NCBI GenBank assembly: GCA_025201375.1
Contig: JAIWZP010000002.1
Coordinates: 62,001 to 126,000 of the forward strand
Reading direction: 5' to 3'
DNA length: 64,000 nt
DNA from: Gongronella butleri
Lineage: Eukaryota; Mucoromycota; Mucoromycetes; Mucorales; Cunninghamellaceae
Made by a program: the position numbers and the translations under genes. The notes under the pieces are model-generated. The model was not told the origin of the DNA. It worked only from the letters and a program-made list of their open reading frames with translations, and ran no database searches. This document shows, one piece after another, positions 8,465 to 21,350 of this stretch. How positions within the stretch are numbered: the first letter of the stretch is position 1; each line of letters opens with the position of its first letter.

Positions 8465-11400
8465 TTAGTTTTCGTCCTCAAGGTACTCCTCGGGGGAGGG
8501 GCAGGTGCACATGAGGTTGCGGTCGCCATAGGCGTCGTCGACACGGCCGACGGTGGGCCAGAACTTGCGCTCACGGAGACCGGGGACGGGGAAAGCGGCC
8601 TTTTCGCGAGAGTAGGGGCGATCCCAAGCATCAGACATCATGGTCTGGAGCGAATGGGGGGCGTTGTTGAGGACGTTGTTCTTGCGGGGCGCCTCGCCGT
8701 CCTGGACCTGTTGGATTTCCTGGCGGATGGCGATCATGGCGTCACAGAAGCGGTCGAGCTCTTGCTTGGACTCGGACTCGGTGGGCTCGATCATGAGGGT
8801 ATTGGTGACGGGCCAGGACATGGTGGGGGAGTGGAAGCCATAGTCCTGAAGGCGCTTGGCAATGTCAATGGCCTCGATGCCGTGGGCGCCAAAGGGCCGG
8901 ATGTCAACAATGAACTCGTGGCCGCACATGCCGTTCTCGTTGGTGAACAGGATCTCGTAGTGCGACGCCAGACGCGACGCCATGTAGTTGGCATTGAGAA
9001 TCGCCATCTTGGTGGCCTCGGTCAGGCCATTGCCGCCCATGAGCTTAATGTAAGCCCACGAAATGGGAAGAATCGATGCAGAGCCATAGGGAGCAGCAGA
9101 GATGGGGCCAATGGCTTGCTCACCGCTGCACTTGACGAGAGGATGGCCGGGCAAGAAAGGCTGCAAGTGGCTCTTGCACGCAATGGGGCCCATGCCTGAA
9201 GGGGAAAAAAATGAATTAGAAAAAATCACACAAAATGACCAATTGAGCTCGTTTTTTTTTTCTTACCAGGACCACCGCCACCGTGGGGGATACAGAAGGT
9301 CTTGTGCAAGTTCATGTGGCAAACGTCGGCGCCGATTTCAGCGGGCTTGGTAAGGCCAATTTGGGCATTGAGATTGGCGCCATCCATGTAGACTTGACCG
9401 CCAAACTTGTGGACAACATCGCAGGCCTCGGCAACGCCGGCCTCGAACATACCAAAGGTGGAGGGATAGGTGATCATGACGGCCGACAGACGATCCTTGT
9501 GCTTTTCGGCCTTGGCCTTGAGGTCATCCATGTCGAGCTGGCCATTGTTGTCACACTTGATGATGACGACGTCCATGCCAGCCATGGCGGCGGAGGCGGG
9601 GTTGGTGCCGTGGGCAGAGATGGGGATCAAGCACACATTGCGGTGGCCTTCGCCTTGCGAGGCTTGGTAGGCGCGAATCGAGCGCAAACCGGCGTATTCA
9701 CCTTGGGCGCCGGAATTGGGCTGCAACGACACGGCATCGAAGCCGGTGATCTCGGACAAATCGTTCTCGAGGTCCTCAAGCATGGTGCGGTAGCCCTCGG
9801 TCTGGTCATGGGGGGCAAAAGGATGGATGTTGCCGAATTCAGGCCAGGTGACGGGGATCATCTCGGTGGTGGCATTGAGCTTCATGGTGCAGCTGCCAAG
9901 GGGGATCATGGCGTGGACAAGCGACAAATCCTTGCTCTGGAGGTGGTGGATGTAGCGGAGCATCTCGGTCTCGCTGTGGTACTGGTTGAAGATGGGATGC
10001 GTCAAAATGGGCGACGTGCGCTTCAATTGAGCAGGGAACGCGGCCTCGGAGCCATTGACCACCTCGGCGGCAGCGGCATCCAGGTCGACGGCCGCACCGT
10101 CCTTGGCAAACAGAGAAACAAGGTCGGCAACGTCCTTTTTCGTGACAGTCTCGTCGAGTTGGATGCTGACAGACTGGGGAGTCAACGTGCGCAAGTTCAT
10201 GCCCTTGGCCAAAGCACGCTCCGTCACAGCAGACGCGCTGTCCACGTGCACCGTCAACGTGTCAAAGTAAGCGCCATCGTTGGCGATCTTGTGACCCGTC
10301 TTGCGCACACCAGCGGCAAGAATCTGAGTCAGGTTGTGGATGCGGTTGGCAATGTCCTTGACGCCCTGTTTTTGCAGAAAAAAAAAGAGGCAAAAATGGG
10401 CGAATTGAGTCCAATGGTTCGTATTTTTGGTTTTTTTTTTCCTGTTTTTTTTCCTTCTCTTACCTGAGGACCGTGGTAGACGGCATACATGGCAGCCATG
10501 TTGGCAAGCAAAGCCTGGGCGGTACAGATGTTGGAGGTGGCCTTTTCACGGCGAATGTGCTGTTCACGGGTCTGGAGAGCAAGACGATAGGCAGGCTTGC
10601 CATCAACATCACGCGAGACACCGACAATGCGGCCAGGGATGCGGCGCTTGTGCTCCTCCTTGCACGCAAAGAAGGCAGCGTGGGGACCACCAAAGCCAAG
10701 GGGCACACCGAAGCGCTGGCTGTTGCCAAGGGCAATATCGGCGCCAAACTCACCAGGGGCCTTGAGAACGGCAAGCGCCATCAAGTCAGTGGCGACAGCA
10801 ACTTGACCACCGGCAGCATGCACTTGCGCAGTGAGCGCCTCATAGTCTTGGACAGTGCCTTGCGTATTGGGGTACTTTAAAAAAAAAGAGAAAAAAAGGA
10901 CGTGTCAATCAAAAAAATCACGTACTAAAAAATGGCACCACAGATGAAGGTAGCACAAGAAAAAGGCCCAATTGCCATTCCCCGCACTCCCCTTGTCAAT
11001 CCTTTTTTTGGTATCTTTGCTTTACCTGGAACAAAGCACCGCAAATCTTCTTTTGATGCTCGTCAAACTTGAAAGTGTGGACATCGGTGACAATGACATT
11101 GATGTTAAAGGACTCGGCGCGCGTCTTGAGACAGGCAATGGTCTGGGGGTGGCAGTTTTGGTCGACGACGAAAGTGTTCTTCTTGCGATTGCCGGCTTGC
11201 CAGGTCATCAGCATGGCCTCCGCGGCGGCGGTGCCCTCATCCAAGAGAGAGGCATTGGCAATGGGGAGACCAGTCAGGTCGCTGACCATGGTCTGGTAGT
11301 TGAGAAGCGACTCGAGACGACCCTGCGAGATTTCGGGTTGATACGGCGTGTACTAAGGGACGGGGATCACCAAAAAAAAAGAGGAATTGGGGGCATGTAA

Positions 11401-11987
11401 ATATAAACAAATGTTCCCTTTTCGCGTGTCATTCTTGTTTTTTTTTTTTCTCTCTCTCCCCCTTTTTTTTCCCATCCCCCCTTGGTTTTCTTGTGCGCTC
11501 TTCCTAGGCTTACCTGGGTGTACCATGCGGGGTTCTCCAACACATTGCGCAAAATGACATTGGGGACGACGGTGTCCGTGTAGCCGGTACCAATGTAATT
11601 GCGGTAGACCTTGTTCTTGGAGATCATGGCCTTGAGGCGCTCAAGAAGCTCCTTCTCAGGCACACCCTCGGCAATGGCCAAGGGCTTGGGCGTGCGGATC
11701 GCGTCGGGAATGGTCTTGGACAGCAGCTCATCAATGTTCTTGACACCGACTTGTTTGAGCATCACGTCAACATCCTTGCCAGTGGAGCCATTGTGGCGGC
11801 GGGTGAACGTGTCCAGAGGAGCAAACACGTTCTTGGTGGTGGTCTTTGTGGACGCAAGGCGCACCATACCAAAGTTGGGAGCAGCCACCTTGGCACGAGC
11901 AGCCATGGCCGCGCGAGCAGGCAGCGCAGATCGCATGGGCAGGCGCGTCAATCCTTGCTTGGAACGTTGACCGAGACGAGACAACAT
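8465..11987 (-). CDS. GCV2: Glycine decarboxylase P-protein (mitochondrial)
   Basis: PLP-dependent P subunit of the glycine cleavage system; it decarboxylates glycine and passes aminomethyl to the H-protein lipoate in mitochondria. Five exons by splice consensus and frame: 11514-11987, 11026-11352, 10464-10874, 9267-10365 and 8465-9195, giving 1013 residues, the usual family size. The N-terminus, [12 protein letters not shown] onward, is rich in Arg/Ala/Ser and acid-poor, as expected for a mitochondrial presequence. The PLP lysine lies in [16 protein letters not shown], just before intron 4. Other hallmarks are [12 protein letters not shown] and [15 protein letters not shown] 11987 was preferred to upstream in-frame codons, which lie in T-rich leader. 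All introns are GT-AG and carry A/T runs. A 394-codon antisense ORF over exon 4 is a shadow. Confidence 0.95.
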
Positions 11988-12851
11988 TGGGGGAGGTGAG
12001 ATTAAAAAAAAAAGGAGAGGGGAAGGGTCTACAAGCAAAAAAAAAGAAAAGAGAAGAAGAAATGCAAAAGAATCCCTTGGGGCATCCTTTTATACATCCT
12101 TTGCTATCATATCAAAAACTCTTTCCACCGAGTAAAAAAAAAATCGAGGATTGAGGACCCGCACGGCATTAACAGGCAGGATCTTCCACCGTGCCAAAGG
12201 CAGCTTACCATAAACTGCAAGCCAATTTTTTTTATGGGTTCCACCGGGCTCCACCGTGCAAGATTCTTTTGCCAAATGCAAAAAAAAACAAAAAAAAAAC
12301 AAGGGCACGCTTCCTTTGGAACACCAATCAGTCAAGTTCATGCAATTGCTTATCCTGGCAGGTGCACATGGAGTGGCTTCTTTTTTTTTTTGTTTATTCC
12401 CTTGCTTGGTGTCAATTGTCCTCTTTTTCTCATTGCTTACACGCTTTTTTTTTTTTTTTTTTTTTTTGAAACAGTGGGGCTCTTTCATGCCTGTCCAATG
12501 CGGCATTCTTTGCCCCGGCTCTGTGGAAAACAAAGGAGGACAACCCGCCTTGCTGCGCGGGGGCCAATCAAAAGCGCTGATCTTGAAACAGACATCTCAT
12601 TTTTTTCCTTTTGGTCTTGATTTTTTCCATTAAATGTGTGTGCCATTAGTGGCAGGGGGACTTAAACGCCTTAAATTTTTTTAGCCAGCGAACAATAAGC
12701 GCACGAGCGTGCGACTGGCGCCATTTTAGGCATTCCTCAGGGGCGTAGAGGATCAATGCTTCCTTTTTTTCGCTTTAATATTGCAAAGATAGCTTCGCAG
12801 AGATGTACAATGGAAAATACAGTAAATACAACGAGGTGGAAGGTGGGGGCC
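11988..12851. other. Spacer between GCV2 (5') and NAA25 (3')
   Basis: Upstream region of GCV2 and downstream region of NAA25. It contains homopolymers (a T run near 12446-12467 and several A runs) and no coding signal. Apparent ORFs are low-complexity Lys or Phe runs created by the homopolymers. Confidence 0.6.
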
Positions 12852-15800
12852 CTATTGCAGCTTGAGCACGCGGCGATCAACCTCGTCCATCAACGCATGG
12901 ATGGACTTTTGCCAGTCGCCGGCCGTGATCTTGGCAGTCGATGCCATCATCGCCTGGCACTCCTACGAAAAAAAAGGCATATTAATGAATGGGCATGGCG
13001 CAGGGCGCGGGCGCGTCGCGCTTTCTTTGCTTTCTTTCTTTTCTTTTGCATTTTACCTGGCTTGCAGCCGCTTTCAGTTGCGCGCCTTGCGTCAGCTTCT
13101 TGGCCGCCGTCTTGTAGTACCCGGCACGCTTGTGGCACAGCTCCTGCAGGCGCGTCAGTGCCGTCTTGCACGAGCTAAGCGATTGCATCACGGTATGCGC
13201 CTGCAAAAAGAAAAAAAAAACGAAAAAAACGAAAAATCAGCCACGTGCGAGATAAAAAGTGGGATGGCGTTCTTTACCAATGGGTCCTGATCACTTTCCA
13301 TGGCCTTGCGACGCGACTCCTTGCTTGTCAGACCAACAGTGCGCGCCACGAGCTCCAACAACACGGAGCCATAGTTGAATGTCTCCAACACCGCGTAAAT
13401 GTCATTGAAACTCGCCCATCCGACGCGCGCGTCATTTTCATCCACAGCCTGCTTGCTTTGCGCGTCCAAAATAGACGTGGCCGCCTGCAGATGCGCCACT
13501 GCCTTGTCGCCAGCTAGAAAAAAAAGCGCGAAAAATGGAGAAAGCATGAATATTTCGTTCTTGTTTCGCATGGATTTGTCCTTTTACCCTTGCCCTTGAC
13601 GAGCACCAATGCCTGTGACAGCTCTAGCACGTACTTGGCCATGGCCAGCTCTTGACTCGTCACCTGGATGGGGGACAGAAACGAAAAAAATGAGATAAAA
13701 TTGAAAAAAAAGGGCAAGCGACAGAGAGAGACGCGCAATTTTTTTTTTTTTTTTACCTTGCTCTCCAATGCCTTTTCGTCGGCAAGGAGGGTCTTGAGTG
13801 CCTGGACGAGATCAGGCAGGGAAGACGCGTCGTTTTTAGTGCTGCTTGCCGCGTTTAGCACATTTAGGATCAGTGTGAAGAGATGCAGCCATTGCGCCTA
13901 TACCCGTTGAGAGCGAGAAAAAAAAAAAGTGGAAACGCGTAGGTCAGGCACATGTGTTGCGCATTCACGCGTGAATCGAGCAAATAGGGAGAAAAAGGTG
14001 CTTACGTTGGTGGATGGCGCGGGCTTGATAAGTTCCTGGCTGGTGGGCTGCGACGCACCATTGCAACTTGTCATGACCTTGAAATCGCGATTGTCGGCGC
14101 GCTTGGTGGGTTCGCCATGCAGCTTCAAAAACCCGAGATCGACATCCTGGAAGAATTGGACCGCGTACTTGGCCTGGAACGACGAACCAAGAGCCTCCAT
14201 GCGAATCAGATCCACCTTGGAGATCGCGTGCTGCATCGATGTGTCTAGTCGTGCGCGGAACTCGTTGAATTCTTGAATCTAAATCGTAGAAAGAAAGAAA
14301 AAAAAAGGTATAAACACGCTGTTTGGCGCCATTTTGCGCATCGTCGCGTCGCTTTTTACCTTGGAGAATGTGCCCATCTTGTAAGCTTGCACCTGCATGT
14401 CTGGCGTCTGGGGAAGAAGAAAAATGAATGCATCTTATGAGCATCCAAACAGCGCATGTTATGCGCGTTTACCCCCAATTCCGCAATTTTTTTCTTTTTT
14501 TTACCTCGACTTCATTGCTCTTGTAGATGGACAAGGCCTCATGCAAGTGGATTTCGAGGTCATCGTGCTGCGCGACCACGAGCCATCGATCGGAGAAGTA
14601 ATGGATCATGGTATCGTATTGGATCTGCTTGATGTCCATCGTTTTGTAGATGGCCCAGGCGCGCGAGGGCGTGCCGAGCACCAAATAAAGGCGGACGAGC
14701 AGTAGCTTGATCTGAAAGTTGTAAATGCTCTTTTGCAACGCCAGCTCCAGGAGTGCAATCGCTTGTACGACATAGACAGCCTGCTTTGTCGCCACAAACA
14801 GGTCATAAAGGACGTGGCCCGCCAGGATCACAAAGTCGTCACCATGTTGGAACTCGGTCTTTTCCAAACCCACGCCTAATTGCAACACAAAAAAAAAAAG
14901 AGAGAGCGTGTGGTCAGCAAAAGAGTAATTGGCAAAATGAGCTCAATTTACCGAATGGAAGCGCGTCCTGGTATTGCTGCCAAAGGGCATCCGCGTAATC
15001 CTGCTGCTGTTGCTGATCCATCGCTTGCACCAGGCCGAAATAGCGCTTCAGCTTCTCAACATTGATCGCACGATACACGTTTTTCACCTATAAACGCAAA
15101 AAAAAAAAGAGGTAAGAAACGCGCGTTTTTTTTTTTTTTGCTCCGCCCCATTGAAAGCTTGCCTGATGACTGTCGCTGGGCACGGTCGCTTGCAAGGTTT
15201 TGATCAGGTCGGCGGCGGCGGTGTGATCGCTTGCAAGGAATGCGGTATAGGGCTTGAGATCTTCAAAGCAGCAAGATTTGGAGCCAAAGCGGGCGAAATA
15301 GGCGATGATGTGGTCCAGGGCGGCATTGGCGTCGAATTCGGCGCGTGCACGCTCGCGATGGTCCCATTCGAGCTCGGCAAGGAAGGGGCCGCGATTGACA
15401 CCGGCGCCATCGGCCTGCTGCTGCGTGGCAATCCACTGGCGCACGCTGGCCGCCGCATCGGGATGGTCCGGAAGCAGTCCATCGGCAGCATCAAAGTACG
15501 CGATCCAGCTGATCCAGTCGTCCACATTGATGCGCAATGCCTGCTCGCACAATTGCTGCGCATCTGCCCATTTGCCATTTTTCAACAGTAATTCCACGCG
15601 AATCTGGCCAACCTCCGGATCCCGCAGCGCCGTCTGGCCCAGCGGCGTGTCCAGCAACGCGAGCGCCTGCTCGTGCTTGCCCTGATCAAGCATGATCAGC
15701 AAGTATAACCTCATATGCTCCACTTCCACAAGCCGATTCTCCTCCTGCGCCTTGCTCATCATGCGCTCCGCCAGCGTATACGACAGCGCATTGCCGTGTT

Positions 15801-16605
15801 GACCCTAGAATAAAGAGAGGAAAAGATTGAAAAAAAGAGATGGAAAAAACAGGGATGAGGACGCGTTTTTTTGATAAAATTGTACTTGCCTGCAATGCGA
15901 GGGACATGATCGACCAAAAGAGATACTTGTCCTTTTTAAAGATGCGCTGCAGCTTGACGGCGGCTTGTTGTTGGCCCTTGTAGTCACCATTGCGCACCAT
16001 GGCCATGAACCATTGCACGCCCAGCTCCTCGTTTTTGGGTTGCAGGTTGAAAACGTTCTCGTAAAGCTCAACAATCTGCTGATCTAATGCGTTTCAAAAC
16101 GATAATTAGTATGAGTGGCGCGTGATTCGAGGGAAATGACGCGTGGAGGGGGGTCTTTTTTTTACTCTGTCCAAGCTCCTTGAACGCAATGGTGATCGCC
16201 TGCAGCGTGGCATCGTCGCTAGGGATCGCCTTTTTCACCTCCAAGCACAACGCTTGGGCCTCGTCGTCCTTGCCGGTGCGCACAAGCACCACCGCTTTGA
16301 GCGCCTAAAGAAGAAAGAAAAAAAAGGGGGTGAGTCAGCATGCATCATTTCTTGACTTTTTTCGCGTCGTTTGCGCGTCATACCTTGACAAGGGCCCAGT
16401 TTGGCGACTTTTTCAAGTACTTGTTGGCGAGTTGCAAGGCAACCTTGTACTGGCAGTCGTCCACGGCATCTACAAAAGGCGTCAAAGGGTCGCGTCAGCA
16501 CTCGTTGTCGCACCCTCTTCAGGCATACACGGTGAATTGAGCAAACAAAAAAAACGTACCATAGAGGGGACGCAGCTTCTTTTCGGTCGCATAGTCGTAC
16601 GCCAT
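12852..16605 (-). CDS. NAA25: NatB N-terminal acetyltransferase auxiliary subunit (Mdm20/Arm1 family)
   Basis: TPR-rich auxiliary subunit that anchors catalytic Naa20 at ribosomes for acetylation of Met-Asp/Glu/Asn N-termini. Fourteen exons: 16560-16605, 16384-16469, 16166-16304, 15890-16083, 15163-15804, 14952-15087, 14505-14875, 14360-14407, 14006-14278, 13757-13897, 13588-13663, 13278-13513, 13057-13200 and 12852-12962. The product is 880 residues. Family signatures include an N-terminal TPR array (SPNWALVKALKAVVL), the NRGPFLAELEW and CCFEDLKPY pair, and ADNRDF late in the protein. Introns 4 and 5 start with GC, not GT (GCAAGT at 15889, GCAAGC at 15162); no GT donor in either neighbourhood keeps the frame. 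It is the most intron-dense gene in the window. The upstream spacer is A/T-rich. Confidence 0.88.
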
Positions 16606-17836
16606 GTCGCAAAAAGAAGGGCTGTTGTCAAGTTGAAAAAGTAAAAAGAGCAGGAAAGAAGAACAAAAAAAAAAAACAGGCGGACCTTTATTTTTCATTT
16701 GCCGTTTCAAGTCAGTTTGCTTGCTTGGGCCTGAAAATTTTTAGTGTCCTGCAACACGTGTCGCACCAATGGACTCGTTGCGGCGTGTCATCAGCCGTGT
16801 TGACCTCTTGCAGCTCCTGTAATCACGCGTTTCCAGTCAACCAAGCCAATTTCACTAAAATCTGCCCAGATCACACGTCATCTTTCTTTTTTTCATGCTT
16901 GAAGCATGATCAGTGATGTTCCGCAAAACCTTTACTGGGCATCCATCAGCAAGAGGACACAGCGACTGACGACATTGCGCGCCGTACGTGGAATAGGCGC
17001 GTTTAAATTTAAGCTCTTTTTTTTCCTATTGCGTGTTCAAGTCTCGTTTTATAAACATTTCTTTGTGATCACTGGCAAGAATAGATGCACTTGGTCAAAA
17101 TCTAAGAGAACCCTGAATTTCAGGCCGCTGGGACGTGCAAGTGGCGAATAATGCCAGATTTAATCTCACACATGATGCCAATGCGATTTTCTCGTTCGTT
17201 CGCCTAATGGTTTCCTGATGGCACCATAATAAGAAGCACAGATGGCTGCGTAGTCTTTCTACCCAAAACTTTTGTACACATATTTAAATGATCGAGCGTC
17301 ATTGTAACTCATAAATAAATAAAAAAAAAACCTAAAAATGCAAGCACGCCATGTCCACATCATTTCCAGTATTTTATCCTCAAGTTACGGTCGATTTAAA
17401 TGCCTCATTGCGCTGCTTCATATGAGGTCCAGCATGCATTGATTGGGATCATTCTCGCTTCAAATTGCTTGGATTTTGGATTGGTACGCTTTGTAAGCCA
17501 TTTTCCCGTCTTGCCAGTGCCAACCCGCGTTTTTTACGCTGTACATTTTTTAATCCCGTGATGTCAAAGTTGCACGTCGTGCATTGTGAATGGCGATAAA
17601 TTAGGTGGCTACCAAAAAAATTGCATTTGGAGTTATTTTATTGTGTTTTGGTTATTTCTCAATGAAATGACAACACTCAAGGATACGTACACGTGGAACC
17701 AACGAACAAAGCTTTTACAGTTCGAATGATCCCACACTTAAAAGCGTCTCCTTCTGACAAGTCAAAGTTCCAGCGAAATCGAAACTCTTGAGGTTAAGAA
17801 AATCGCGACAACGTGATTGTGCTCTTTATTTGCAAT
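16606..17836. other. Spacer, no gene seen
   Basis: A/T-rich 1.2 kb between NAA25 (5') and the carboxypeptidase (3'). ORFs are short and have no recognisable features; no tRNA or repeat match was noticed. Confidence 0.55.
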
Positions 17837-19684
17837 TTAGGCGTAAGATAGGCCTTGAACTTGGTTCGTAAACATTTGCAGAGCAACGTTTGGTTGGTAA
17901 TGAGCCATATGGTGTCTAATGATATGAGAAAAGCAGACCAATTAATAAGAGGATGTGTGATTATTAGCATATTTGCGATTTACCCAGCATTGTACACGCG
18001 CACAAAGGTCAAATTGCCGCCTTGCTTGAATTCCCCAACCTCCTTGCCCTCAACTTTCCACGCAGTGAGCTTCTTGCCGCGGTAATCGTCCGCACCCTTG
18101 AAATTAAATTGATTTGACCAGGCATAATTACCCATCTTTTTTTTAAAAAAGATTAAACAAAAGCAAAAGCGTCAGTTGTGCCGCCCCATGGAAAATCTCT
18201 CTTTCAAGTTACCCAATTGCAGAGATAATCGGCATCACCTTTGGAGCAAAATACAACGAAAGGGTCGTTAGAAAACGAGAAACGTTCAAAAATGGCGATC
18301 CCATGATGAAATTGTAATTTTACCTGCATAAAGCAAGACTTTTATACCGTGATTCAAGAGGTTTGCAACCTTGCCTGAAAAGTCTCGCGCATCGTCGGCA
18401 GTGTCCAGAAAGTTTTGGCCCGCTTGAACTGCACATTCGGTAAAATTGACCCTAGCACCAATGGTTTCCATGGTTGAGGGTAGAGTAAGATACTTGACAA
18501 AGGTGCTTGGAATCTCCTTGGATGTGCGCACGTCCGATATGGAGCGATTGGCGTTGGCATAGACACCGGCAACATGGTCAATGCAATAATTGTTGCCTTT
18601 GAGGCAGTCTTCAAGGGTGCCTGTTTTGTAGCATTGCTTCATGAGATGGACACATTGCGGTGTGTGATCCAACATGGACTGGCAATCACTCGCGTTCAAA
18701 ACGGGCCCGTCTACAAAAATAAATACGTAAAAACAAAGCTTAAACATGCAAAAAAGCTTAAAAAGCATCGTTTACAGTTTGAATGACAGGCCATGGGCTG
18801 ATAATACTGACTAAAAAAAAAAGGGGGCCTGTTCATTTTCATGCTGTGCTTCTTCGCATCTTACTATTGGATCAAGGGATCAGTCAAGCCATTGCCAATG
18901 CCAATGGATTTAAGGTTGACATGGACAGCGCCAGGTGCCAAGTTGGTGTTTTGCTTGAGAATGTAATCAGCAAATTCTGGAATATAGTGCCCACCGTAGC
19001 TTTCTCCATAAAAGAAAAAATCATTGGCCTGGTACACTGGAAAGGCCTTTAAAAATTCCTGGATCAACTTGTATGCCAATGGCGCGGCCGCAGAGGTGGT
19101 GTTCACATTGTTCTTTCCGTACGAAAATCCAACACCGGCCGGCTACAACGACGGAAACAACATAAAGAGATGTAAAATAAGTGATCAAACTAGACAATTC
19201 CTTTTGCTGAATTCCGCACCTGATCGAAAAAAAGCATATTGGATACTTTGTTCCAGCTTGCTTCATTATAAATGGCCTCTGTGCCATCCGCATTGACATG
19301 ACACGGACCCAATTCATCCCACAGTCCACTGAACAAAAAAAAAAAATCACAGGGTTAGTCTCTCAATTCTTTGCTTTTTCAACGAAAACTTGCATCATGC
19401 TTGAACATCCAGGGCCACCATTCAACCAGACGGTCAATGGGTCATTAATGGGGTCACCTCGGCTTTCAAAGAACCAGAAAAAATAGTGGACATCGTTGTC
19501 TACTTCAATATAGCCCGAGTGCTGCGGCAAAAACGTCAATTAACGCCGCTTGCTACATTTTTCAACGTACCTGGACAACGGTGGGGTCGCAAAGCGTAGG
19601 GTGCTTGAAGTTAGAAGGTGTGCTGTCGTTTTGAGCGCATGCTGCACCCAGAAACAAAGGCAAAAGTAGGGATGAAAAGCGCAT
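17837..19684 (-). CDS. Secreted serine carboxypeptidase (S10 family)
   Basis: Serine exopeptidase that removes C-terminal residues at acid pH; the likely location is secreted or vacuolar. Nine exons: 19571-19684, 19394-19521, 19220-19328, 18865-19142, 18776-18810, 18324-18710, 18213-18238, 17984-18135 and 17837-17915; 435 residues. A signal peptide [17 protein letters not shown] is evident and the long propeptide of carboxypeptidase Y is absent. Landmarks are [11 protein letters not shown], the catalytic Ser in [16 protein letters not shown], the catalytic Asp in [13 protein letters not shown] and the catalytic His in GHHMAHYQP. The spacing of these is normal. Intron 2 has a GC donor (GCAAGT at 19393); the GT four bases further in breaks the frame. 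Two exons are very short (35 and 26 nt). Confidence 0.92.
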
Positions 19685-20459
19685 GGAGGATAAAAAAAAG
19701 GGGGGCACAATAGCTTGAAACATAGAATTGCCATGTTTTATTACCTTTTTTTGGTGGCGCCGACTCCGCAACGCCACAATGAGCTGCGCATCCAGGGGGC
19801 TGGCATAATTTATTTTTGGTTGCTCTTGGCTGCATTGTGAGGCTGTCGTTTTGCACGCATTGTCGTCCTAGTGTAGAGCAACGTGAGTGTTGGTCGCCGT
19901 GTTGGCGCGCGTGTCGCATGGTCATCAGCAGATCTGTTCATTAGCGTCAACAGTGAACTCAGTCACCCAAGAACCAGGGAAATAATCGCACGTTTGTAGT
20001 TTTGGAACAAAAAGCGAGGTGGGACGGCTGATGAGCCGTATTTGGGAATCTTCCCACCTTTCCAACAGATGGCGTCAAGCGCGAGGTGCAATAAATTGCA
20101 CATTGTTTTCTCACCCGAATGATCGGCAAGACGTGGTATGTTTGCTTGGTTTGTGCACTTTTGAGCATATCTCCTCCTATAATAGCGAAAAGGACATCAC
20201 ACTTGATGTAGTCATTTCGCGGTGCATGTTTGATAACTGGTTCAAATTTGATCAACAAGGGATCGCTAGAAGCGCCAGTAAACGCGAATTGGTGCTTTTG
20301 TCGTTAAGATTGGAACATTGCTCGACACGGCTTGGACAAATGGGAGTTACACTTGAACGGAGTATAATTTAGACATCTGTAAGTTGCATGCTGTGCATTT
20401 AAATAAGTATTGCATTAGTTGGTCATCCGGAAAATCGCGATTTAAGCTTATTTTATTGT
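19685..20459. other. Upstream spacer of the carboxypeptidase
   Basis: No supported gene. ORFs over 100 codons (for example 20019-20372) have no family features and lie beside repeat C. Confidence 0.5.
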
Positions 20460-21350
20460 TTTTAGCTGCATTTTAACGAATTGACGATCAGCAAGGACCT
20501 GCAGCCATTGAACCGATAGTCCCAAGCCTTCTCGTTCAAATGAGCTCTCTCTTGAAGAGCTGCGGCCACTGGATGACTTGCAGGCACCATTTTCAAAAAC
20601 GACGAATTTCCAAGTATAGTCGTCGGGTTTGACAATGGTGAATTTAGGTCTTCAAACCTCCATGCTATTCTGCCATATGGTGCGCGCACCCGAATTACAG
20701 ATGGAATTGCGATAAAAACCAGAGGTCCATTAACTGGATGTTGCGTAAAACGCAAAAAGCTGCAAAATTTCATCTAAAGGCAAACTCGGCGAGGATTGCT
20801 AGCCGCACCCCAAAAGTAATATCATCAGAAAGAGCACAGATTGAAGCATGTGCAGAGAGACATGATCTCTAAAAAAACAGATTTTTGGCGTCTTTGACAC
20901 GGTTTTAAACTCATGTACATTTTGCGACGCGTGAAATACCGCGTCAAAAATCGAAATCCAAGTGCCCGTTCCTATACAAAATCCAGCACTAGGAGCATCT
21001 CTTGCTGGTGGACGCGTCGACTCGGCTCCAAGGATGCGTCTTCGCGTGTCATTCGCCAGCAAAGTAAAATCCAAAATGCGTCATTGCTCGTCAATGAACA
21101 GATGGACTAAGCTCGTTTTTGCCATTTTCCGTTGTTTCTCGATTGGAATTCTCTTTTTGGCCAAGTTTGACGCGATTCTGGAGACCTCATTTTTCGATTT
21201 TGGTTTTGGGAGCTCGCCACGGCCATTTTTTGATTTGCGTTTGGTGTGCCCTGAATGTTACAAGTTTGGGCTCCCTTCGCTTTTCCTAGGTTGGCTCGTC
21301 TCATTGAGCTTGATTTCGGGGGTTGCCAATAACTAGTTGGCGAATAACAG
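20460..21350. repeat. Dispersed modular repeat, copy C (partial)
   Basis: About 0.9 kb homologous to 31190-31830 in the same orientation and, for its first part, to the right end of copy A (7300-7400). Shared landmarks are an inverted core near 20720-20760, a motif reading GCGTGAAATACCGCGTCA with counterparts in copy B, a GGACGCGTCGA-type segment, and GATTCTGGAGACCT near 21175. No ORF is conserved between copies. Confidence 0.7.

Noticed and set aside
9283..10467. 394-codon plus-strand ORF
   Set aside because: Antisense shadow of the conserved large exon of GCV2; Gly/Val/Leu-rich composition typical of a reverse-frame artefact.
18803..18812. Alternative acceptor TCAG for carboxypeptidase exon 5
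   Set aside because: It puts the exon out of frame and gives a stop in the next exon; the upstream TTAG gives the family-typical QYYQPMAC.
19390..19396. GT donor in carboxypeptidase intron 2
   Set aside because: Using the GT four bases further into the intron shifts the frame and gives a stop shortly after; only the GC donor restores [16 protein letters not shown].
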